Shown: piece by piece, positions 27,854 to 38,600 of the stretch | Numbering within the stretch: the stretch's first letter is position 1 | Layout: every line of letters begins with the position of its first letter | Source of the DNA: Candidatus Sumerlaeota bacterium | GTDB taxonomy: Bacteria; Sumerlaeota; Sumerlaeia; Sumerlaeales; Sumerlaeaceae | DNA length: 64,000 nucleotides | Direction of reading: 5' to 3' | Assembly (NCBI GenBank): GCA_012513815.1 | Contig: JAAZBM010000011.1 | Location: forward strand, 1-64,000 | Notes under the pieces: generated by a model | Databases searched by the model: none | What the model saw: only the letters and a program-made list of their open reading frames with translations | Told to the model about the DNA's origin: nothing | Position numbers and translations under genes: made by a program

Positions 27854-29902
27854 CTATTGCGCAGGGACTTTGATGTCGAGCATATAATCGCGGAAGAGCA
27901 TCGCACGGGCATCCTGTTCAAGGGTCGCGGCGCGTTGTTTGCGCCATGCCTGTTGAACCTCGGAGCGGCATTTGTCAAACGGCACAGGGCCGGATGTTTC
28001 GCGGGAATCCAAGCGAATCAGCATCACTTCGTTGCCATTTTTAAACGGTTTGCTCACTTCGCCGACTTTCAGTTCAGAAATCTCCTTGCGGAAATCGTCG
28101 CCGCGGAAGTCTGCGATACGTTCGCCAAGGTCACCGCCACGGGAACGCGTGCTCAACGCCTGACTCTCCAACCGTGCCTGCGCTTCAAACGTCGCGATGT
28201 CAGTCGTGATTTTATCGCGAACCGCCATTAAGTCCTTCTTCGCTTTCTCGACCTGTTTCGCAAGCTCAGAGGCCGCCAAATTCAGGTTAACTCGTTTGGT
28301 TATCTCATGCAAACGGACGCGCTCGGGTTGCGTGAACTTCAGCGGATTGGCCTGCCAATACTCGCGAAGCTCCGATTCGTTGGCATCCTGAAAACGCCCC
28401 ATCAGGCGCTGATACGCCAACACGGACAAAGCCTCGTCGGCGCTGTCCTCGAAATACTCAGCATCCTTCGGGTCCGTCGCGTAGCCAAGGCTCTCGGCCT
28501 CGCGTACAACCAACCACTTTAGAATAATGGGAGACATCTTGATGTGATTGATGCGCTCCTCCGGAGTCAATTGCTTCCACGTTTTTTCCTCGGTCGAAAG
28601 CTCGTTGACAAAATCAAGTGCGGTATACTTCAGACCTTCGCCTTCGGCCAAAACGGTGTCGGGTTGAATCTGGCCACCGGAATCCTGATAATCCGGAATC
28701 CGCAACAGCGCCTCATTGATGTTGATTGGATACTTCGACTGCAAACCCTTCAAAACATCATTGCGTGTTTTCTCGCGAATCTTCACAGACTCATCATCGG
28801 GAACCGAAATCGTTTCTTTGACTTCGTCAAAAGACATCGTCCGCGACGTCTCGAGTGATTCAGCCATAAAAATGTGAATGCCGGACGAGGTCTCGATAGC
28901 ATCCGAAATGGCTTTGGCCTGTAGATTGCGAATCGCGGCACCAAGCGCCGGTTCGATTCCATTGAACTCGGGGGTAAAGGTATCCGTGGCCGCCTCGTTG
29001 CCTGCTTCAGCGGCAAGTTTGCTCCAGTCACCGCCCGCCTTCAAATCCGCCACAAGCTTCTTGCCCTTAGCGGCAACCTGCTTCTGAGCATCCGGTTTGA
29101 TGGGAACAATCAGCGATTCGCCTTCGCGAGGAGCGGCGGAGGGCAAGCCCTCGGGGACACGCAGATAGCGCACAAAGTCATCGCGCAAAAATTGTTTGAC
29201 TGCCTTGGGGTCGCCGCAGACGTTCTCGGCAATCGACGTCCAGGTGTCACCCTTGGCGACCTTGTAAGTCTGCACATAGGGCAACCAGATTTCCTTAATG
29301 CGAAGAGGATCACGATACGTGTAGGCCTTGCCTTTGCTCTCTTCGTATATCTTGCGGCGAATCGTATCCTCGGCCGCATTCACGGTAGGCAGAAGCTTCC
29401 TATTATAATAAAGGGTATTCAAAATATTGCTGCGTTGAGCCGCGATGTAGTCTTTGACTTCGATGGAGGCGGAGGTGAATCCCTCATCCTTGGCCATTTG
29501 CGTCAAGAGACGAGTCATCAAAATCTGTTCCAACGCCTTGCGAAATGTGGCTCGAGGCAATGACATGATGGTGTCTGCGGATTTGTCCGCGAAATCCTTT
29601 GGACGGCGTGTCTTCAAGGTGCGCTTCATGTCATCGGAAGTAAAGACGCCACCATTTTTCCATGTGGCGAGTACGACAGGAGTTGTCGAGGATGGGTCGA
29701 GGAAACTCCGTGAAGCCTCGCGCTTTTCCAATGCCGTGGAAATCTGCGCTGTCTGCTCAACAGCGTCAAGAACCGGACTCATTGAGGTTGTCGGGAATCC
29801 TTGCGGGAATTGATCCTGTGCCATGACTGCATTGCCGAAACTAAACGACAGTACAAAAGCAATGGAAGATGTCCATGAACATAAGACCCTTTTATACATC
29901 AT
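27854..29902 (-). CDS. Secreted foldase with parvulin-like domains and a LysM module
   Basis: A 682-residue exported protein (signal peptide ending near NAVMAQ). Residues about 60-190 are helical, as in SurA N domains. A LysM-like module follows (TYKVAKGDTWTSIAENVCGD to GESLIVPIKPD). Then come two parvulin-like segments; the second (about 530-650) has LHEITKRV, SRGGDLGERI and FKNGNEVMLIRLD, typical of PpiC rotamases. It probably folds outer-membrane or secreted proteins while LysM holds it at the cell wall. The TTG-led upstream extension was rejected: GGAG precedes ATG 29902 at a good distance. It heads the run prfB-lepA (94-bp gap). Confidence 0.8.
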   Translation of the reverse strand: MMYKRVLCSWTSSIAFVLSFSFGNAVMAQDQFPQGFPTTSMSPVLDAVEQTAQISTALEKREASRSFLDPSSTTPVVLATWKNGGVFTSDDMKRTLKTRRPKDFADKSADTIMSLPRATFRKALEQILMTRLLTQMAKDEGFTSASIEVKDYIAAQRSNILNTLYYNRKLLPTVNAAEDTIRRKIYEESKGKAYTYRDPLRIKEIWLPYVQTYKVAKGDTWTSIAENVCGDPKAVKQFLRDDFVRYLRVPEGLPSAAPREGESLIVPIKPDAQKQVAAKGKKLVADLKAGGDWSKLAAEAGNEAATDTFTPEFNGIEPALGAAIRNLQAKAISDAIETSSGIHIFMAESLETSRTMSFDEVKETISVPDDESVKIREKTRNDVLKGLQSKYPININEALLRIPDYQDSGGQIQPDTVLAEGEGLKYTALDFVNELSTEEKTWKQLTPEERINHIKMSPIILKWLVVREAESLGYATDPKDAEYFEDSADEALSVLAYQRLMGRFQDANESELREYWQANPLKFTQPERVRLHEITKRVNLNLAASELAKQVEKAKKDLMAVRDKITTDIATFEAQARLESQALSTRSRGGDLGERIADFRGDDFRKEISELKVGEVSKPFKNGNEVMLIRLDSRETSGPVPFDKCRSEVQQAWRKQRAATLEQDARAMLFRDYMLDIKVPAQ

Positions 29903-30045
29903 CACTGTTCGCTCCAAATCGAAGTATACTCCGTTACCGTTTTGTATGTTATATCAAAAATACAACGAGACAAAATTTTATCGTTCTTGATATATTGTTT
30001 TATTTGAAGTATATATTTAACTTACCCCCATGAAAGGTTGTTTTA

Positions 30046-31935
30046 ATGCGTTCGTATAAATTATTAGCTCTGATGTTGTGCGCAGAAAGCCTACTGTTCG
30101 GCGTCGTCGGTTGCGGCCAAAATCCGACCACAACACCAGCACCCCCCTCCGGTTCGCAAAGTCAGACAGCAACCAAAATTCCGCCGCGGGTGATGTCTTC
30201 TGAACTTTCGCTCGAACATACCGCTGTGCCTCTCACTGAAGAGCAATTGGCAAAGGTCAACGGAAATAAGGATGCTGATATCGCGACAAGTATCACGGTC
30301 GGCAAACAGGGCGGCACGATGATTTATGGGTCGTTCGGCGAGGGGCCAAAAGACTTTAACCCCATCAGCGCTAACGATTCGGCCTCGAATGACATTCTAG
30401 CCCTTATGTATGCGCCACTCATCTCCTTTAATTATGAGACGCAAGACTATCAACCGGCGCTACTCAAGCAGTGGGTCATGTCGCCGACAAACAAGTGTGA
30501 CTGGACACTTTCGCTGCGTGAAGGACTCAAGTGGAGCGACGGCGAACCGTTGAATGCCGATGACGTCATGTTCACCATCAACACGATTTATAATGAGCTG
30601 AATAACCCCGCGAAGGACATCCTGAAGGTGGACGGGAAACCGGTGCAATTCACGAAGATTGACGACGTGACGGTCAGCGCGACAATCGCGGCGCCAAGCG
30701 CATCATTCCCCATGATGATGTCGTCCTTTGTCGTTATCCCACAACATACGCTTCAGGCCTCTATCGATAATAAAACGTTCGCGCAGGTGCTCAACACGGA
30801 TGCGAAACCGGAAAGCATGATTTGCAGCGGGCCGTATAAACTCAAACAATACGAGAACGGCCAGCGTGTCATTCTCGAGCGCAACCCTCATTATTATCGC
30901 TTTGATGCCAACGGAACCAGACTCCCCTACATCGATACGATTATCGTGACGTATTCCCCCGATCAGGATCAGCAGCTCCTTAGCTTCAAGGCCGGACAGA
31001 CTGACGCCTTCGCGGGACCACGGGCGCAGAGTATTCCGGACTTGCTCGACGAACAAAGCAAGGGCAACTATACCGTCTACGAATGCGGCCCCGGCGAAAG
31101 CACAAGTGTTTTCTGGTTTAACATGAAGCGTGGGAAAAATGAGAAAAGCGGGAATCCTTATGTGAGTGAGGGGCTTGCGGCGATTTTTGATAACTTAAAC
31201 TTCCGACAGGCGTGTATGTATGCTATCGACAAGGAGAGCATCATCGCCACCGAACTCCGCGGACTGGCGCAAAGCGCATGGAGTATGGTGTCGCCCGCTC
31301 TGGGTTTCTGGTATAACCCGGATGTTCCGCACCGCGATTTTAATGTCGAGAAAGCCAAACAACTCCTTGACGAAGCCAATATCACTGACCGCGACGGCGA
31401 CGGAATCCGGGAAGCTGCGGATGGAACGAAGGTCTCTTTTGTCTTTGTCACCAACAAGGGCAACAAGTCACGCGAGAACATCGCAACTCTGATTAGTCAG
31501 GATTTGAGAAATGTCGGCATCGATGCCAAACCGCAATTCATCGACTTCACGAGTCTTGTGACGAAGATTCAGGACACACACGAATATGACGCTTGCTTGC
31601 TCGGCTTTGGGGGAAGCATTCACCCCACGAACTCCATGAATCTCTATCTCAGCAGCGGACGCACACACTTCTGGAATCCCGAACAGGCCTCGCCCGCAAC
31701 ACCTTGGGAAGCGCAAGTCGACAAGCTTTGCAGCGCCTTCAACACGACCATCGATACGAAACAACAACAGAAATGTTTCTTCGAAATACAGAGTATCCTT
31801 GCCGAAGCCTGCCCCTATCTGCCGCTCTTTACGTCGACTGTTTTTGTCGTCGCACGTAACAAGTTTGAAAACCTCAAACCCACACCGTTCTCCGGTCTCT
31901 TGTGGAATATTGATGAGGTTTTCTTGAAAGACTAA
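30046..31935 (+). CDS. ABC transporter substrate-binding lipoprotein, family 5 (oligopeptide type)
   Basis: A 629-residue SBP_bac_5 protein. The N terminus is a lipoprotein signal with lipobox VVGC (Cys near 22), so it is anchored in a membrane. A low-complexity Pro/Thr/Ser linker leads to the binding protein: FNPISANDSASNDILALMYAPL, LREGLKWSDGEPLNADDVMF (the family signature, near residue 160), SGPYKLKQYENGQRVILERNPHYY, and FRQACMYAIDKESI. It captures peptides or nickel/sugar-like ligands for an ABC importer. No permease or ATPase gene is adjacent, so its partners are encoded elsewhere. It is divergent from the LysM foldase. Confidence 0.92.
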   Translation: MRSYKLLALMLCAESLLFGVVGCGQNPTTTPAPPSGSQSQTATKIPPRVMSSELSLEHTAVPLTEEQLAKVNGNKDADIATSITVGKQGGTMIYGSFGEGPKDFNPISANDSASNDILALMYAPLISFNYETQDYQPALLKQWVMSPTNKCDWTLSLREGLKWSDGEPLNADDVMFTINTIYNELNNPAKDILKVDGKPVQFTKIDDVTVSATIAAPSASFPMMMSSFVVIPQHTLQASIDNKTFAQVLNTDAKPESMICSGPYKLKQYENGQRVILERNPHYYRFDANGTRLPYIDTIIVTYSPDQDQQLLSFKAGQTDAFAGPRAQSIPDLLDEQSKGNYTVYECGPGESTSVFWFNMKRGKNEKSGNPYVSEGLAAIFDNLNFRQACMYAIDKESIIATELRGLAQSAWSMVSPALGFWYNPDVPHRDFNVEKAKQLLDEANITDRDGDGIREAADGTKVSFVFVTNKGNKSRENIATLISQDLRNVGIDAKPQFIDFTSLVTKIQDTHEYDACLLGFGGSIHPTNSMNLYLSSGRTHFWNPEQASPATPWEAQVDKLCSAFNTTIDTKQQQKCFFEIQSILAEACPYLPLFTSTVFVVARNKFENLKPTPFSGLLWNIDEVFLKD

Positions 31936-31944
31936 AAGATTAAG

Positions 31945-32757
31945 ATGAAGAACACAATCCGAATCCCCGTTTTGCTTTACCATCGAATCGATACGCCTCC
32001 CGCGGGCAAACCGCCCCATGCGGTGTTCATCGAGCCGTACCGATTTGAGAATCACCTGCGCTGGCTGAAACGGCTGGGATGGCAGGGACTGTATCTGAGC
32101 GATTTGGTGGACTGTCTTGACAACGGGACTCATCCTGACAAGCGCTCCGTCGCCATTTGCTTTGATGACGGGCACAGAGACAACCTGACAAACGCGCTGC
32201 CAATTCTCAAGAAGTATCAGTTCCCGGCAACGGTTTTTGTCGTCGCCGGTAAGATTGGCGAAGCTCTTCACTTCGACTACACACCGCCGGAGGGAGATCC
32301 TGTTTTGTCGCCGGATGAAATCCGTGAGATGTCCGAGAATGGCATTTCGATTCAGTCGCACGGAATGACGCATGCAAGGTTGGTGGAGTTGACGGATGCC
32401 GAAGTTTTTCGGGAGATGAAAGACTCAAAGGAAATACTCGAAAGCATTATCAACAAGAAAGTCGACCTGTTTGCCTATCCCTATGGCAACGCCCGACCAA
32501 GCTTTGAGCTGCTCGCCAAGCGTGCCGGATACCGCGCCGCATTCTCGACGTATCGAGGGCGCGACCACAAACCGGATGAACGGTACTTCCTCAAACGGTT
32601 GTCGATTCTCTATAGCCCCGAGCGGAAACTCTTTAAGTTTTTTGACCATCTTGTGATTAAGTCCTACGCAAAGTCGCAGTGGAAACTCGACAACTTCCTA
32701 AAAGAAGTTCAGACGGCGCAAACTGACGGAACAATCTCATTCGAGGATAACGATTAA
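31945..32757 (+). CDS. Polysaccharide deacetylase (NodB/CE4)
   Basis: The 270-residue protein contains the CE4 motifs in order: PVLLYHRID, CFDDGHRDN (catalytic and metal Asp, near residue 73), SHGMTHARL (metal His pair, near 137), and AYPYGNARPSFELLAKRAGY. It should remove N-acetyl groups from a GlcNAc-containing polymer using a divalent metal. There is no signal peptide, so it may act at the cytoplasmic face on a growing chain. It starts 9 bp after the binding-protein gene and its stop overlaps the presumed start of a GT4 glycosyltransferase, pointing to a polysaccharide-building pair. Confidence 0.93.
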   Translation: MKNTIRIPVLLYHRIDTPPAGKPPHAVFIEPYRFENHLRWLKRLGWQGLYLSDLVDCLDNGTHPDKRSVAICFDDGHRDNLTNALPILKKYQFPATVFVVAGKIGEALHFDYTPPEGDPVLSPDEIREMSENGISIQSHGMTHARLVELTDAEVFREMKDSKEILESIINKKVDLFAYPYGNARPSFELLAKRAGYRAAFSTYRGRDHKPDERYFLKRLSILYSPERKLFKFFDHLVIKSYAKSQWKLDNFLKEVQTAQTDGTISFEDND

Positions 32758-33889
32758 CCCGACTATACCTGACACATCCGGCAAAGCTGTCCATATCATC
32801 CGCTCGCTTTCGGTTGGTGGTGTCGAATCTCTGTTGGCTCGCGTTCTGCCGCTCATGCCCACGAATCGATATACGCCGCATGTCATCTGCACCGAGAGCT
32901 TGGGCGTCAACGCGCAATTCCTGATTGACGCAGGCGTGACGGTCGAACTGATATCTGTCCCCAAGCGAACGCATCCCATCGGAATTTGGCGACTGGCGAG
33001 GCGTCTGCGTCAGCTGCAGCCGAGAGTCGTCCACAGTCATATGTTCGCCAGCAACGTCACGGCAACGATTGCGGCTCATCTGGGTGTGCGCCATACCCCC
33101 ATGATTTGCCATATCCATATGGTCAACGAATGGGGCTCGCCGTCAAGAATCAAGACGGAACTCCGTCTCGATAGGTGGCGCAAGAAGTATATCGTTGTCT
33201 CGCAGGATTGCAAGAATTATATGGGACAACATCTCGGCGGAATCAATGAAGAGAAGATTGCGGTTCTACTGAATTCCGCAGGGGCACTGCCGCCGCCGAC
33301 GGAATCAAAGGAAGCCATGCGACGGCTGTTGGGGATTCCGACAGACGCGCAGGTCATCGGGATGGTCGCACGGCTCGATGAAGAAAAAGGGCCGGATGTT
33401 TTGTTGCAAGCCTGCACAAAACTGTTCGCCGAGAATCATGATAACCGGCGGCTTCTTGTCGTCGGCGGCAAGTATCTCGACCGATACCAACAGTTGGCAA
33501 AGGATTTGGGAATCGAGAAACTGGTTTACTTTGCCGGTGAACAACTCGATGTCAGTAATTATTACGCGGCGATGGATTTGCTGGCCGTGCCATCACGGCA
33601 GGAAGCCTTCGGGCTGGTTCTTGTCGAGGCGATGCAGTTTGGATTGCCCATCGTTGCCTCCAACGTCGGCGGCATTCCCGAGGTGGCGCGAGATGGCAAG
33701 GAAGCATTGCTGATTCCGCCGGAAGACCCGGACAAACTCGCCGACGCAATCACGATGCTTTTGGAGAATCCACCCCTTGCGGCAACTCTTGGACAAAACG
33801 GATTGAAGCGTGCAGGGGACTTTGCGCCCCAAGTTTATGTTGAGCGCTTGTGTGATATTTATGACAGTGTCTTAATGACACACTTTTAA
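32753..33889 (+). CDS. Glycosyltransferase family 4, apparently with a non-canonical start
   Basis: A GT-B enzyme with VARLDEEKGPDVLLQA and the EX7E-type motif RQEAFGLVLVEAMQFGLPIVASNVGG near the C terminus (read in two parts around residue 285-310). The first ATG/GTG/TTG start in frame is TTG at 32834, but codons upstream of it encode AVHIIRSLSVGGVESLL, the family's donor-loop N terminus, which should belong to the protein. That frame stays open back past 32753, where ATT overlaps the deacetylase stop (ATTAA) and GAGG lies 6 bases before. I therefore place the start at ATT 32753 (378 residues). A sequencing indel or a fusion is possible. Substrate unknown. Confidence 0.8.
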   Translation: MNPTIPDTSGKAVHIIRSLSVGGVESLLARVLPLMPTNRYTPHVICTESLGVNAQFLIDAGVTVELISVPKRTHPIGIWRLARRLRQLQPRVVHSHMFASNVTATIAAHLGVRHTPMICHIHMVNEWGSPSRIKTELRLDRWRKKYIVVSQDCKNYMGQHLGGINEEKIAVLLNSAGALPPPTESKEAMRRLLGIPTDAQVIGMVARLDEEKGPDVLLQACTKLFAENHDNRRLLVVGGKYLDRYQQLAKDLGIEKLVYFAGEQLDVSNYYAAMDLLAVPSRQEAFGLVLVEAMQFGLPIVASNVGGIPEVARDGKEALLIPPEDPDKLADAITMLLENPPLAATLGQNGLKRAGDFAPQVYVERLCDIYDSVLMTHF

Positions 33890-33989
33890 CGACGTTCTTG
33901 TGTCTGCGTGTTATTTCGACACAAAAACGCAATTTGACGAGTACTCAATAACGCACAAACACTTGATTTTTTGCTGTCGGGAGCGTTAT

Positions 33990-34018
33990 TTGTCTTTTGG
34001 TCCAAAAGTTGCTATATT
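33990..34018 (+). promoter_or_regulatory. Predicted sigma-70 promoter of groESL
   Basis: TTGTCT (33990-33995) and TATATT (34013-34018) are separated by exactly 17 bases and lie 40 bp before the groES start, with AAAGGAG at 34042-34048 as ribosome site. No CIRCE element (TTAGCACTC-N9-GAGTGCTAA) is present nearby, so HrcA control of the classical kind is not supported. Confidence 0.65.
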
Positions 34019-34057
34019 AGAGGCATCAACCAAATTATTTTAAAGGAGACATTCACT

Positions 34058-34348
34058 ATGCCAGTGAAACCTTTGCACGATAGAGTGCTTGTAAAACGCG
34101 CTGAAGAAGCCGAACAGAAAACAGCGGGTGGAATTTTCATTCCTGATACCGCCAAAGAAAAACCTCAACGCGGCGAAGTTGTCGCAGTTGGTGAAGGCAA
34201 AAAAGACGACACCGGAAAACGCATCGCGATGGATGTGAAGAAGGGCGACATTGTTCTTTTCGGCAAGTACGCAGGCAGTGAAATCAAAGTCGACGGCGAA
34301 GAGTACCTGATCATGCGTGAAGATGATATTTTGGGTATCGTCAGCTAA
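34058..34348 (+). CDS. groES: Co-chaperonin GroES
   Basis: The 96-residue product is a standard Gro[23 protein letters not shown] contains the mobile loop that binds GroEL, and [15 protein letters not shown] closes the barrel. It caps the GroEL cage during ATP-driven folding. A longer frame begins 29 codons upstream, but ATG 34058 with AAAGGAG at the right distance starts exactly at the family N terminus. groEL follows after 60 bp, in the usual order. Confidence 0.98.
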   Translation: MPVKPLHDRVLVKRAEEAEQKTAGGIFIPDTAKEKPQRGEVVAVGEGKKDDTGKRIAMDVKKGDIVLFGKYAGSEIKVDGEEYLIMREDDILGIVS

Positions 34349-34381
34349 TCTGACATTTCATACAGTAAAAACTATAATTGA

Positions 34382-36046
<1,665 letters not shown>

Positions 36047-36083
36047 CAGTTTGACTTCCATCTCGGAAGCCTGAACAATGAAT

Positions 36084-36131
36084 AAGCCGCGGCGAACTAC
36101 AACAAGTTCGCCGCGGCTTCTTTTTTTTCTA
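36084..36131 (+). terminator. Intrinsic terminator of groESL
   Basis: AAGCCGCGGCGAACT pairs with AGTTCGCCGCGGCTT across a loop of a few bases and is followed by CTTTTTTTT. The stem is about 15 bp and G/C-rich. It starts 37 bp past the groEL stop. Confidence 0.95.
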
Positions 36132-36148
36132 CGCTTTAGGCGTTATCA

Positions 36149-38425
36149 TTAGTAACTGAAACTGAGACCCGCTTTGTCCAAACCGGACTTCTTGGCGCGA
36201 TATAAACGCATATCAATTTGAGCACGGCGATAGATTTCATAAGCGTAAGCCTTGACAGAATCAAAGTTCTGCATCGGCCAATTCCGCTCATCTTCCAAAT
36301 AGTAGCTCACCGCCGAAAGGCCGATGAAGATTGGCTCCGAGTAGTCGCCCACTTTCAACTTTGCGACAGTCTTAGGTAGATTGGGCAAATCTTCAAGGTA
36401 GACATACCCGTAATCATCGTAGCGCAAGAACCAATCGGAGCTCTTGTATTGAGACACAAGCGAGCGAAGGACAGTCGGCGCAATCTTCTTGCGGCTGACC
36501 GCAGGAGGACATCCAACCGCGCGTGGAGCACTGTCAGCGCCGCCCGTCACGCCAACTGATGACGCTGTCTCGGGAACATCGACACGAACCGCCGATGAAG
36601 CAGAAGTCGCCACAGCATCGGATTGTGTCGCGGCAGTTGTCTCGACGGATTCCGTATGCGATTCAGACGAAACCGAGGTTTCCGTTGATGCGGCTTGCGT
36701 ATCGGTGGTCGCCGCATTGGTTTTGACCGGAGTCTCTTTTATGGCTGGCGCAGGTTCAGTCTTGGCGGGCACGGGAAGCGAAGTCTTCGAATCCTCCACC
36801 TTGGGAACTAACGCATTGCCGCCGTCTAACTCGACGAACTCGGCATCCCAGACGGGAAGATTAATCACAGCTTCCGGGTCACGCGGACGTCCCTCGATAA
36901 TTCGATACATCTCTTGGAGTGTGGCTGTTGTCGTAGGCGCAAGATTTACCGGCGTCAGCGTCAGGCGCACCAGACGCTTCAGCGGAAGCGGACGGAACAA
37001 TTCGGGATGGCTGTTGTAGAACGACCGCACCGTTGATTCGCTTGAGTCTAACGAGCAAGCGATTTCGTCTTGCAACGCATCGCGCAATGCCAAGTTATGA
37101 GCCATGCGCTTCATCTTCTCCAAATCGCCGTCACATTCAAGACCCAGTTTCTTTACGTCCTTAACAATGTTCTCGCCCTCGAGATAACTCTCAAGGAAAT
37201 TCTTCAACATCTTGTCTCGCAATTCGAGACTACGTGCATCCTCCACGGGCAGCAACTGTTCCACTTGACGCTTAGTCAGTTCAACACCGGTGACATACGC
37301 GATAACATCGTCCGCATCTGTTGTGTCCCAATGCGACCACATATTCCCGATTGGAGATTTCTCATTCAACAAACGAACCCGCTCGCGGAACGCGGAACGA
37401 ATCGCGTTCGTCATGACAATGTTCTCAACTTTTGCGGCCGTCTCGGCATCGCTCATCGACGCTTCGCGGGGCGGAATCGACCGCATCAACTGCACCATAT
37501 ACAAGCCCGAAGGTCCATCAAAAACATCACTCAGTCCGCCGGGTTGCAACTGCGACGCCGCATTCTCGAACGCGAAAAAGTACTGACCCCTGAAGAAAGG
37601 CGGAATGACGCCACCACGAGCCGCACTCGGAGCTTGCGAATACTGGCGGGCCGCATCGGCAAATGTCAGTGTGCCCGAAACCAAATCATCACGGAGGCGA
37701 TCCATCGCCGCGCGAACTTCGCTTTGCGAAGTCAAATCATCATTGCGGTTGCTTGCCATAAAGATGTAGCGCACTTGCCAACTCTCGCCGCTTGTCAGGA
37801 TGGAAACATTCTGTTGCAATGCATGGAGACGGTCGGCTTCGGTCACCTTGATTGAGGGCTTAATCGAGCGAAGCATGTAGACCAATTGCCACCCCGGCAA
37901 GGAGTAGACATGGCTGCGCAATGCAATCAAAGCATCCTCCGCGGGATTGTTGATTGTGCGCTTCATACCGGGAACAATGTGATTAATCCACAGATAATTC
38001 TTGATACTCTTTTCGATTAACGGAGCCAGTTGTTCTTTCTCTCGCGTCGTTTTGAGTTTGTCGTACTGGTACAAAACATCGGCGGGCACACTCGAATTCG
38101 AGATTGTCAACCACAGATATAAATCCCGCGATGTGACATTACCATAGCGGCTATGGGCGATGACGCGCCCCGGGTCGCCGGTGTCCATGGTGCGATAGAG
38201 CGGATGCGAATTATCCAACGATGGCGGAAGTGTCCCCTGCCAATCATCAAAAGCCGTTTCCATATCGATAGCATCAAGACTCGGAGCTTCAAGGGAAACG
38301 AAACTCTTAGACATCTGAGAAATAAAGCCTTCATTCTCATCAAAGTCTTCTAACTGGGCTACCGCAATACCAGAAATACAACTAGCGCATATCAATCCCA
38401 AGAGCAAAGACTTGAGCAAACGCAT
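36149..38425 (-). CDS. Large secreted PpiC/SurA-type peptidyl-prolyl isomerase
   Basis: A 758-residue exported protein; the signal peptide ends near SGIAVAQ. A helical N region leads to a parvulin domain (about 215-320): WQVRYIFMASNRND, LTFADAARQYSQAPSAARGG, and GGLSDVFDGPSGLYMVQLM. A second helical section follows. An acidic Ser/Thr/Ala-rich stretch of about 90 residues (roughly 550-640) looks disordered and separates a C-terminal domain with KVGDYSEPIFIGLSAVSYYL, a second parvulin-like ending. It probably assists outer-membrane protein folding. AAGGA precedes the ATG. It is convergent with groEL and is the second giant foldase in the window. Confidence 0.82.
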   Translation of the reverse strand: MRLLKSLLLGLICASCISGIAVAQLEDFDENEGFISQMSKSFVSLEAPSLDAIDMETAFDDWQGTLPPSLDNSHPLYRTMDTGDPGRVIAHSRYGNVTSRDLYLWLTISNSSVPADVLYQYDKLKTTREKEQLAPLIEKSIKNYLWINHIVPGMKRTINNPAEDALIALRSHVYSLPGWQLVYMLRSIKPSIKVTEADRLHALQQNVSILTSGESWQVRYIFMASNRNDDLTSQSEVRAAMDRLRDDLVSGTLTFADAARQYSQAPSAARGGVIPPFFRGQYFFAFENAASQLQPGGLSDVFDGPSGLYMVQLMRSIPPREASMSDAETAAKVENIVMTNAIRSAFRERVRLLNEKSPIGNMWSHWDTTDADDVIAYVTGVELTKRQVEQLLPVEDARSLELRDKMLKNFLESYLEGENIVKDVKKLGLECDGDLEKMKRMAHNLALRDALQDEIACSLDSSESTVRSFYNSHPELFRPLPLKRLVRLTLTPVNLAPTTTATLQEMYRIIEGRPRDPEAVINLPVWDAEFVELDGGNALVPKVEDSKTSLPVPAKTEPAPAIKETPVKTNAATTDTQAASTETSVSSESHTESVETTAATQSDAVATSASSAVRVDVPETASSVGVTGGADSAPRAVGCPPAVSRKKIAPTVLRSLVSQYKSSDWFLRYDDYGYVYLEDLPNLPKTVAKLKVGDYSEPIFIGLSAVSYYLEDERNWPMQNFDSVKAYAYEIYRRAQIDMRLYRAKKSGLDKAGLSFSY

Positions 38426-38600
38426 TTAGCACATCCTTATCTGTTTTGATGATTCATGTATAATTACATTCAACACCTATAAAGCTAATAATAAATTGTC
38501 TTTTTTGACGATTATTTACATTCCTGACAATGGTGAGACCTCTTTTTGTGTATTTTGCTATTTGATATTAAGTATAGATTATTTGGGTTCCTCAAATACC

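Noticed and set aside
29903-30045. tRNA, small RNA or mobile-element remnant in the divergent gap
   Set aside because: A/T-rich promoter-like DNA only. More generally, no tRNA cloverleaf, insertion-sequence ends or att sites were found anywhere in the window.
33890-34057. Search for a CIRCE/HrcA operator in front of groES
   Set aside because: No TTAGCACTC-N9-GAGTGCTAA-like palindrome was found; only a sigma-70-type promoter pair.
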